Positions 1 to 4,627 of a DNA stretch of 5,674 nt are shown here, in pieces. The notes under the pieces are model-generated. The model had not been told where the DNA came from, did no database searches, and was given only the letters and a program-made list of their open reading frames with translations. The stretch spans positions 1 through 5,674 of the forward strand of contig JAGHAO010000012.1 of assembly GCA_021161495.1 (NCBI GenBank). Direction: 5' to 3'. This DNA is from Caldisericaceae bacterium (GTDB taxonomy: Bacteria; Caldisericota; Caldisericia; Caldisericales; Caldisericaceae). Both the position numbers and the translations under genes were made by a program. Within the stretch, counting starts at the first letter, position 1. Each line of letters begins with the position of its first letter.

Positions 1-19
1 ACTTTGTTCGTTCCTCAAG

Positions 20-39
20 AATGACGACTTTTTGTCATT
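20..39. repeat. Inverted repeat AATGAC/GTCATT
   Basis: AATGAC (20-25) and GTCATT (34-39) form 6-bp arms around an 8-nt loop. The left arm carries the same TGAC end as the repeat units further right, so the two arms may be the facing right ends of two family members in opposite orientation. This is an inference. The arms are short. Confidence 0.4.
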
Positions 40-51
40 TTGCCTCTTTTT

Positions 52-72
52 CTTGGCATGCATTACGCCAAG
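52..72. repeat. Inverted repeat CTTGGC/GCCAAG
   Basis: The 6-bp arms CTTGGC (52-57) and GCCAAG (67-72) flank a 9-nt loop. The loop together with its edge contains the palindrome ATGCAT (58-63). A T-run precedes the stem on the plus strand but no T-tract follows it on either strand, so it does not read as an intrinsic terminator. Confidence 0.5.
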
Positions 73-91
73 TGGGTCTCAGGTAAAATAC

Positions 92-118
92 GAGATGCTG
101 AAACAAGTTCAGCATGAC
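92..118. repeat. Palindromic repeat unit A
   Basis: This 27-nt unit begins GAG and ends TGAC. Its arms ATGCTGAA (95-102) and TTCAGCAT (108-115) are perfectly complementary over 8 bp around the 5-nt loop ACAAG. It differs from unit B at a single base, in the loop. Read in one plus frame it gives EMLKQVQHD, a phrase I recall from many short 'hypothetical proteins' of unrelated bacteria, which fits a dispersed palindrome better than a gene. No function can be assigned. An RNA hairpin on either transcript or a small mobile palindrome are both possible. Confidence 0.85.
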
Positions 119-136
119 AAAGAAAAGACAAAAAGA

Positions 137-171
137 GAGATTCTTCTGTCGCTACGCTCCATCAGGGTGAC
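137..171. repeat. Divergent repeat unit sharing GAGAT start and TGAC end
   Basis: This segment begins GAGATTCTTC and ends GGGTGAC, so it has the same outer sequences as the neighbouring 27-nt units, but its interior (about 147-163) is different. CTG (147-149) and CAG (163-165) could close a short stem. I read it as a second subtype of the same repeat family, placed between units A and B. The family assignment is an inference from the shared ends and the array position. Confidence 0.5.
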
Positions 172-178
172 AAAAGAC

Positions 179-205
179 GAGATGCTGAAACAGGTTCAGC
201 ATGAC
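179..205. repeat. Palindromic repeat unit B
   Basis: This unit matches unit A at 26 of 27 positions. The 8-bp arms are ATGCTGAA (182-189) and TTCAGCAT (195-202), and the loop is ACAGG instead of ACAAG. It starts with GAG and ends with TGAC like unit A. The single difference falls in the loop, so the stem is preserved, which suggests a recent common origin or selection for pairing. Confidence 0.85.
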
Positions 206-211
206 TACTTG

Positions 212-238
212 GAGACCCTGAAACAAGTTCAGGGCGAC
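212..238. repeat. Palindromic repeat unit C with compensatory stem changes
   Basis: This unit has the same 27-nt length, loop (ACAAG) and inner arms (CTGAA/TTCAG) as unit A, but the outer stem is changed on both sides. CCCTGAA (216-222) pairs with TTCAGGG (228-234), so the AT and G bases of unit A are replaced by C on the left and G on the right. The right end reads GCGAC instead of ATGAC. The paired changes keep a 7-bp stem and argue that the folded form matters, or that such subtypes spread as units. It lies only 6 nt after unit B. Confidence 0.8.
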
Positions 239-243
239 GGCTT

Positions 244-256
244 GAGGTGCTGAAAC
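244..256. repeat. Probable left half of a further repeat unit
   Basis: GAG followed by GTGCTGAAAC resembles the left arm and loop start of units A and B (GAG, ATGCTGAAAC). The expected right arm TTCAGCAT is absent, and the sequence continues with unrelated GAATCCGGGATAAC. This may be a decayed or truncated copy. The match is short, so confidence is limited. Confidence 0.4.
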
Positions 257-344
257 GAATCCGGGATAACGAGGTTCCGAAATGAATTTGAAATTGCAAA
301 TGGTTGTTCGCTTATTAAGCGTCATTTAACACGCGTTAGTTCGG

Positions 345-902
345 TTAAAATCTTACCAAAAAATAGAGAGCGCCGATTACGGCAAAAATTATTAATACTG
401 CAACGGTTGTTTCCTTTCTTGTGTCAACAAGTTCGTATGTTTTTTCTTTTGTGTATCTTTTTGTTTCCTTATGAAACAGAAGATATGCGACACCTGCATT
501 CCACAACGTAAGAAGCACTGCGGCAATTGCGCCTCTGTCCGGCGTGGTTCCGAGTTGCGCAATCAATAGGTAAAACGTAAATACTCCCGTATGTAAAATC
601 TTCGCAAAATAAACGGATGTTTTTGAAAAAAACAGAAGAAAGATAAATACGGCAAAAAAGAATACCGATTGGATTACGGAGATAATACCCAATACAATAC
701 GTGCAAAATTTGATTTTAAAAGGAGAAAAATAAGTAATACTCCGTAAACAAGAGAGATTGCAAGCGAGAAAATGAAAAAGGACGTATGCTTAAATTTGGC
801 GTAAAAAACAAGCGAATACAGAAGGAAATACAACGTTCCTATGACAATTGCGTAAACCGCTATCTTGTATTCCTTAGGCATTCTGTCTTTTGTTTTATTC
901 AT
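345..902 (-). CDS. Unrecognised integral membrane protein, 185 aa, last gene of the hisS-aspS unit
   Basis: I do not recognise a family. The protein is strongly hydrophobic, with about six predicted membrane segments at residues 13-34, 40-62, 68-92, 98-117, 124-143 and 166-184. A charged loop rich in Lys, Glu, Thr and Arg (about 144-165) precedes the last segment, and the chain ends right after it (LYFLVRF). There is no signal peptide cleavage pattern and no obvious catalytic motif; polar residues inside segments are few (Gln78, Asn135). The ATG at 902 is preferred because GAGGTG lies 10 nt upstream and because it overlaps the aspS end by 8 nt, so translation is probably coupled to aspS. A later Met at residue 8 is possible but lies further from that site. 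It may be a small transporter-like or structural membrane protein; operon membership alone does not show a role in translation. Confidence 0.75.
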   Translation of the reverse strand: MNKTKDRMPKEYKIAVYAIVIGTLYFLLYSLVFYAKFKHTSFFIFSLAISLVYGVLLIFLLLKSNFARIVLGIISVIQSVFFFAVFIFLLFFSKTSVYFAKILHTGVFTFYLLIAQLGTTPDRGAIAAVLLTLWNAGVAYLLFHKETKRYTKEKTYELVDTRKETTVAVLIIFAVIGALYFLVRF

Positions 903-2655
903 TTTTCTTTTTCACCTCTATTCCTAATTCTTCGAGCTGAGATTCGGAAACTTCCGATGGCGCATCGGTAAGAGGAGAAATGCCTGATGTTGTTTTAGGG
1001 AACGCAATAACATCTCTCAAACTGTTCGCACCGCTCAAAAGCCATACAATTCTGTCAAAACCGAAAGCAATTCCCCCGTGCGGAGGTGCACCGAGTTTCA
1101 ACGCTTTAAGCAAAAATCCGAATTTTTTCTCCGCATCTTCCTCCGAAAGCCCGATTGCCTTGAACACACGCTTTTGAAGTTCCGGGTTGTGAATCCTTAT
1201 GCTTCCGCCGCCGAGTTCGTTTCCGTTCAGGACTAAGTCGTATGCAATCGCCCTGACATTATCTTTGTCCGTTTCCAACTTTTCCAAATCCTCTGGGTTC
1301 GGCATCGTGAACGGATGGTGTTCGGCTTCGTATCTTCCTTCCTCTTCGTTAAACGAGAAGAACGGAAAATCCGTAATCCATAAAAATTTCCACACATTTT
1401 TCGGAATAAGGCCGAACTTTTTCGCAAGGATCATCCTTACCCTTCCCACAAGCTCAAAACCTTTTTTCGGATCCGTCAAAAACAACATCGCAAGAGAGTT
1501 ATCGTTTGCAACGGAAAACATCGCTCTTTTCTCTTCCTCGGATATGAACTTTGCAAAGGAAGATTTGAGTTCGTAATTTTTGATCTTAATGTCTATGAAA
1601 CCTTCCAGCCCTTCTTGTTTCACGCGTTCTTTGAGGTTTTCGACTTCCTTTCGCGAAAGTTCCGCCCCGCCTTCCAAGAATAAGGCAAGGACTTTATTTC
1701 CATTTTCGACGTTCTTGCGAATGAGGTTCGAGGCGCTGTTTTTGAAACTTTCCGTAAGGTCGTGAATTTCCATTCCGTATCTTAAATCCGGCTTGTCGGA
1801 GCCGAACCTTCTCATCGCTTCGGAATATCGCATTCTTTCAAAGGGAATTTTTATCTCCTCTCCCATCACTTCTGAAAAGACTTTTTTAAACATCCTTTCC
1901 GTAAGACTTAAAATATCTTCCTGTTCAACAAAAGACATTTCCATATCGATTTGAGTAAACTCGGGTTGCCTGTCCTGACGCAAATCTTCGTCCCTGAAAC
2001 AGCGCGCAAACTGGAAATACTTTTCAAACCCTCCCACCATAAGGATTTGTTTGAAAAGTTGCGGGGATTGGGGAAGCGCGTAAAATTTCCCTCTGTTTAA
2101 CCTGGAAGGAACAAGAAAATCGCGCGCACCTTCCGGGGTGCTTTTCGTAAGGTAGGGTGTTTCCGTCTCTATGAATCCCTCGGATATGAGGAACTGCCTG
2201 ATGCTGTTCGCTATTTTTGCCCGCAGTTCAAAAACTTTTCTCACCTCCGGTTTGCGCAAGTCGCGATACCTGTATTTCAATCGAACCGTTTCGTCCGTTT
2301 CCTGATCCGAAAAGGGGTTGAACGGCAAATCTTCCGACATTGAAAAAATTTCCATATCCTCCACTATGATTTCCACTTTTCCGGTTTTCAAGTTCGGGTT
2401 TTCGCTCACTCTTTTTTGAACGGTTCCGGAAATCCCGACAACGGATTCCGTTTTCACGGAACGCGCAAGTTTGAATTTTTCTTCGGACACCTTGTCGGGG
2501 TCAAAAACAACCTGTACAATTCCTGACCTATCCCTTATATCGAAAAAGAGCAACCCTCCCAAGTTTCTTTTTCCCTGGACCCAACCGTTCACAACGACTT
2601 TCTCCGAAAGTTTTTCTTCGGTAACGTCTCTGCAAACAACAGTTCTTTTAAGCAT
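895..2655 (-). CDS. aspS: Aspartyl-tRNA synthetase (bacterial type)
   Basis: This cytoplasmic class IIb enzyme charges tRNA-Asp with aspartate using ATP. The 586-residue protein is the usual length for the bacterial form. An N-terminal OB-fold anticodon-binding domain (about 1-105) includes GWVQGKRNLGG (24-34). The catalytic domain has TPEGARDFLVPSR (173-185), ALPQSPQLFKQ (193-203), motif 2 FRDEDLRQDRQPEFTQID (220-237) and motif 3 GAPPHGGIAFGFDR (522-535). The bacterial GAD-type insertion lies roughly at 285-420 and looks divergent around 380-410. Leu32 occupies the place where, from memory, the non-discriminating Pseudomonas-type enzyme has His, so this form may be discriminating; that is tentative. 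The ATG at 2655 is chosen over an in-frame ATG at 2694 because GGAGG lies 5 nt before it and family alignments begin near there. The gene overlaps hisS by 8 nt and the membrane protein gene by 8 nt. Confidence 0.97.
   Translation of the reverse strand: MLKRTVVCRDVTEEKLSEKVVVNGWVQGKRNLGGLLFFDIRDRSGIVQVVFDPDKVSEEKFKLARSVKTESVVGISGTVQKRVSENPNLKTGKVEIIVEDMEIFSMSEDLPFNPFSDQETDETVRLKYRYRDLRKPEVRKVFELRAKIANSIRQFLISEGFIETETPYLTKSTPEGARDFLVPSRLNRGKFYALPQSPQLFKQILMVGGFEKYFQFARCFRDEDLRQDRQPEFTQIDMEMSFVEQEDILSLTERMFKKVFSEVMGEEIKIPFERMRYSEAMRRFGSDKPDLRYGMEIHDLTESFKNSASNLIRKNVENGNKVLALFLEGGAELSRKEVENLKERVKQEGLEGFIDIKIKNYELKSSFAKFISEEEKRAMFSVANDNSLAMLFLTDPKKGFELVGRVRMILAKKFGLIPKNVWKFLWITDFPFFSFNEEEGRYEAEHHPFTMPNPEDLEKLETDKDNVRAIAYDLVLNGNELGGGSIRIHNPELQKRVFKAIGLSEEDAEKKFGFLLKALKLGAPPHGGIAFGFDRIVWLLSGANSLRDVIAFPKTTSGISPLTDAPSEVSESQLEELGIEVKKKNE
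913..918 (-). promoter_or_regulatory. Ribosome binding site of the membrane protein gene
   Basis: GAGGTG lies 10 nt before the ATG at 902 and sits inside the 3' end of aspS. It supports choosing that start rather than the Met seven codons later. Confidence 0.55.
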
Positions 2656-3895
2656 TTTTACCTCCGATCTCGGAAACGAGTTCTTCGATTTCAACTTCTT
2701 TTTGTTTCTTCTTTTTCATATCTTTCAGCTGAACCGTGCCCTTCTCCGCCTCTTCCTCTCCGATAATCACGGTAAAAGAGGCGTTTCTCTTGCTTGCGTG
2801 TTTCAACTGTTTCCCGATCGAACCGCCCTTGGAATCGATAATTGCGGTAAACCCCGCATTTCTAATGATCGAAGCAACGGAGAAGGCATTTTTTTCGAGC
2901 CCGTCCATATAGGCAATATATATAAGTTTTTCTTCGCCTTTTTCAGATCCCTGCGCCTTCATAACTTCAACGAGGCGTTCCATTCCTATTGCAAAACCGA
3001 GCCCCGGCGTGTGCCTTCCGCCCAATTCCTCGATGAGATAATCATAACGTCCGCCGCCGAGCAACGCATTTTGCGCACCGAGATGCCCGGAAACCACTTC
3101 AAAAACCGTTTTTGTGTAATAGTCCAAACCGCGGACAAGGGTATTGTCAAGTTCGTAAGGAATGTTCATCATATCGAGGTATTTTTTAACCTTTTCAAAA
3201 TGCTCTTTGCACTCGCCGCAAAGGTAATCCGTAATTTTAGGAAGGCTGTTTTTCAATTCGTCTTTTTCTTTTTTGCAGTCCAAAATACGCAAAGGGTTCG
3301 TGTAAAACCTTCTTTTGCAATCCTCGCAAAGTTCGTCATAATGCGGTTTTAATGCCTCTTGAAGCACTTTTTTATATTGGGGCCTGCATTTTTTGCACCC
3401 TATACTGTTAAGCCTTACCTTTAAGTTCTCCAACCCCAAATTCTCCGCAACTTCGTATGCGAGCGAAATCACTTCCGCATCGAGCAGGGGAGATTCGTCC
3501 CCGAGGACTTCCACCCCGAACTGGTAAAACTCTCTGTATCTTCCCTTTTGCGGTTTTTCGTACCTAAAACAGGGCCCGATGTAAAAAAGTTTCAAAGGAG
3601 AAGGCATCGTTTCAAAATGGTGTTCCACATAAGCGCGCGCAACGGAAGCCGTCATTTCCGGACGGAGCGTCACGCTTCTCCCCCCTTTGTCGGTAAATGT
3701 GTACATCTCCTTTTCCACTATATCCGTCCCTTCCCCGACGGAACGCTCAAAAAGTTCGGAATATTCCAAAACCGGGGGAATGATTTCCTTAAAACCGTAT
3801 TTGCGAACGGTTTCCCTTAAAACATTTTCCGTTTTTCTGAAAATTTCGGCATCCTCGCCGTATATGTCTTTGCATCCTCTTACCGTTTTTATCAT
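2648..3895 (-). CDS. hisS: Histidyl-tRNA synthetase
   Basis: This class IIa cytoplasmic synthetase makes His-tRNA from histidine, ATP and tRNA-His. The protein has 415 residues, typical of the bacterial form. The catalytic core includes VTLRPEMTASVAR (75-87), motif 2 FRYEKPQKGRYREFYQFGVEV (110-130), the histidine-specific LVRGLDYYT (253-261) and LLGGGRYD (278-285), and motif 3 GLGFAIGMERL (298-308). The anticodon-binding domain covers about 323-415. Cysteines at 167/170, 190/193, 207 and 226/229 form the CxxC, CxxC, C, CxxC series seen in the central region of many Gram-positive and thermophile HisRSs; metal binding is plausible but unproven. The ATG at 3895 has AAGGAG 8 nt upstream and a promoter about 28 nt upstream. 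The 3' end overlaps aspS by 8 nt, so both synthetases are probably made together. The short leader leaves no room for a T-box. Confidence 0.97.
   Translation of the reverse strand: MIKTVRGCKDIYGEDAEIFRKTENVLRETVRKYGFKEIIPPVLEYSELFERSVGEGTDIVEKEMYTFTDKGGRSVTLRPEMTASVARAYVEHHFETMPSPLKLFYIGPCFRYEKPQKGRYREFYQFGVEVLGDESPLLDAEVISLAYEVAENLGLENLKVRLNSIGCKKCRPQYKKVLQEALKPHYDELCEDCKRRFYTNPLRILDCKKEKDELKNSLPKITDYLCGECKEHFEKVKKYLDMMNIPYELDNTLVRGLDYYTKTVFEVVSGHLGAQNALLGGGRYDYLIEELGGRHTPGLGFAIGMERLVEVMKAQGSEKGEEKLIYIAYMDGLEKNAFSVASIIRNAGFTAIIDSKGGSIGKQLKHASKRNASFTVIIGEEEAEKGTVQLKDMKKKKQKEVEIEELVSEIGGKNA
2660..2665 (-). promoter_or_regulatory. Ribosome binding site that fixes the aspS start
   Basis: GGAGGT lies with GGAGG 5 nt before the ATG at 2655, inside the last codons of hisS. 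The alternative ATG at 2694 would add 13 residues that do not match the usual N-terminus of the family. This site therefore favours the shorter protein and an 8-nt overlap with hisS. Confidence 0.8.
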
Positions 3896-3903
3896 CTCAA
3901 AAA

Positions 3904-3909
3904 CTCCTT
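3904..3909 (-). promoter_or_regulatory. Ribosome binding site of hisS
   Basis: AAGGAG, with further A residues upstream, lies 8 nt before the ATG at 3895, an ideal spacing for a Shine-Dalgarno sequence. It confirms the start, which is also where HisRS proteins usually begin. Confidence 0.8.
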
Positions 3910-3923
3910 TTCCGTTTTATAGC

Positions 3924-3952
3924 AGTATAATCAAATGAAAGATTTTTGTAAA
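3924..3952 (-). promoter_or_regulatory. Sigma70-type promoter of the hisS-aspS unit
   Basis: On the minus strand, TTTACA (3947-3952) and TATACT (3924-3929) are separated by exactly 17 bp. Each hexamer matches the housekeeping consensus at five of six positions. The -10 box ends 28 nt before the hisS ATG, so transcription would begin near 3916-3918 with a leader of about 20 nt. This leaves little room for leader-based attenuation. No clear operator palindrome overlaps the boxes. Confidence 0.75.
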
Positions 3953-3993
3953 CCGCGCATTTGAATTATTTGAGTTCGGTTTTGAAAAAAAGC

Positions 3994-4008
3994 GGAGGTG
4001 GCGGGAGG
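3994..4008 (+). other. G-rich tract with two-tetrad quadruplex potential
   Basis: Five G-runs (GG, GG, GG, GGG, GG) are separated by single bases (A, T, C, A) on the plus strand, followed on the left by a 7-nt A-run. The pattern fits a two-layer G-quadruplex with one-base loops, and the minus strand would be C-rich. It lies between the putative terminator and the hisS promoter, about 40 nt upstream of the -35 box. Folding is a possibility from the pattern only. Confidence 0.35.
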
Positions 4009-4016
4009 CATTAAAT

Positions 4017-4061
4017 AAAAAAGTACCTTGAACCTACCGAATACGGGAGGTGCTATGATAC
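4017..4061 (-). terminator. Probable intrinsic terminator of the isomerase-lipoprotein unit
   Basis: Minus-strand positions 4061 down to 4023 can fold into a long imperfect hairpin. The outer GTATC pairs with GGTAC (one G-T pair), the middle ACCT pairs with AGGT, and CC pairs with GG around the loop GTATTC, with a few mismatches and one bulge between. It is followed immediately by six T (4022-4017), then ATTT. It lies 25 nt after the stop codon of the PEBP gene, the expected place. The interrupted stem is the reason for moderate confidence. Confidence 0.5.
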
Positions 4062-4070
4062 GAGGCGAGA

Positions 4071-4082
4071 CGGCGGAAGCCG
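4071..4082. repeat. Small GC hairpin just after the PEBP stop codon
   Basis: CGGC (4071-4074) and GCCG (4079-4082) form a 4-bp stem with loop GGAA on the plus strand, or TTCC on the minus strand. On the PEBP transcript it would sit directly after the stop codon and before the larger hairpin at 4023-4061. It may add to 3'-end stability, but it has no T-tract of its own. Confidence 0.35.
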
Positions 4083-4085
4083 GAT

Positions 4086-4625
4086 TTACCTCTTGAAAAG
4101 ACCGATCAGTTCCCCTTGTGCGAGGATATGCCCGGAAACTGCGCTGTGAAACTCTTTCGCCCTTATTCCGGACGGCAAGTTGAGAATTGCGTCAAGTGCA
4201 TAGATTTTGATGTGATAATGGTGCGCTTTTCCTGCCGGCGGTTTGGGGCCGTTGTATCCGATTCTGCCGAAATCGTTTGTTCCCTGTTTGGCACCGTTTT
4301 CCATAACCGGTTTTTGCGGAACTCCTTCGGGAAGAGAGCGTTCGTTTTTCGGAATATTGAAGATTATCCAATGCGTAAACGTGCCGAACGGCGCATCCGG
4401 GTCGTCCATAACAATTGCAATCGATTTTGTTTCTTCCGGTACGCCTTTCCACTCCAAAGGAATTGACACGTCTTCACCGAACCCCGTGTATTTTACGGGA
4501 ATAAACTCCCCGTTCCGAAATGCCGAACTCGTAAGTTCGATTGATTGCTTCACAGAAACATCACCTCCTCCGCATCCTGCGAAAATTAAAATAAGAATGG
4601 CAAAAACTACCGCTATTTTTTTCAT
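4086..4625 (-). CDS. PEBP-family (YbhB/YbcL-type) lipoprotein
   Basis: The 179-residue product begins with a lipoprotein signal: KK at 2-3, a hydrophobic stretch to about 15, and a lipobox IFAGC (14-18) with Cys18 as the predicted lipidated residue. A Gly-rich linker follows, so the mature domain should be membrane-anchored outside the cytoplasm. The rest is a complete phosphatidylethanolamine-binding-protein domain: VKYTGFGEDVSIPLEW (44-59), DDPDAPFGTFTHWIIFNIP (74-92), GYNGPKPPAG (123-132) and HHYHIKIYALD (135-145). Asp75, Asp77, His85 and the HYH segment line the conserved ligand pocket of the family. The function of bacterial members is poorly defined. The ATG at 4625 is chosen because it starts the signal peptide; an in-frame ATG at 4781 would add 52 residues overlapping the upstream gene. 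Only a weak AAAGG lies 13 nt upstream and the upstream stop is 2 nt away, so translational coupling is likely. Confidence 0.92.
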   Translation of the reverse strand: MKKIAVVFAILILIFAGCGGGDVSVKQSIELTSSAFRNGEFIPVKYTGFGEDVSIPLEWKGVPEETKSIAIVMDDPDAPFGTFTHWIIFNIPKNERSLPEGVPQKPVMENGAKQGTNDFGRIGYNGPKPPAGKAHHYHIKIYALDAILNLPSGIRAKEFHSAVSGHILAQGELIGLFKR

Positions 4626-4627
4626 AC

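Larger units (their letters stand above)
1..344. other. Non-coding region carrying a cluster of short palindromic repeats
   Basis: This stretch lies beyond the 3' end of the hisS-aspS-membrane protein unit and contains no credible gene. It holds at least three near-identical hairpin units, one related but divergent unit, one probable half unit and several other inverted repeats, listed separately. From about 257 to 344 I see only weak small palindromes: CGCTT/AAGCG at 309-321, ATTTG/CAAAT at 286-301 and TAAC/GTTA at 327-338. None of them is followed by a T-tract in the minus-strand direction, so no intrinsic terminator for the upstream operon could be placed here. One plus-strand frame is open from the window edge to 253, but its peptide is mostly translated repeat. 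Confidence 0.75.

Noticed and set aside
92..238. Repeat cluster as a CRISPR array
   Set aside because: The intervals between units are irregular (6 to 18 nt between neighbours), units are not identical, and no cas gene or leader is visible.
32..253. Plus-strand ORF of 73 codons with repeated LKQVQHD-like phrases
   Set aside because: It starts at a TTG with no Shine-Dalgarno sequence, and most of its length is translated palindromic repeat. Similar peptides are familiar as spurious hypothetical proteins. The phasing is noted as a finding, but it is not annotated as a gene.
309..321. CGCTT/AAGCG hairpin as terminator of the hisS operon
   Set aside because: The stem is 5 bp with a 3-nt loop and has no T-tract after it on the minus strand, so it does not qualify as an intrinsic terminator.
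2471..3352. Long plus-strand ORF (293 codons) across hisS and aspS
   Set aside because: It is antisense to two certain synthetase genes, Phe/Ser-rich and without recognisable domains. It is a shadow of the coding strand.
3896..3923. T-box or histidine leader peptide upstream of hisS
   Set aside because: The predicted transcript leader is only about 20 nt and has no room for a T-box fold or a run of His codons.
4045..4096. Plus-strand mini-ORF of 13 codons with GGGAGG 4 nt before an ATG at 4055
   Set aside because: The spacing to the ATG looks plausible, but the sequence is part of the putative terminator hairpin, there is no plus-strand promoter, and the peptide is too short to judge.
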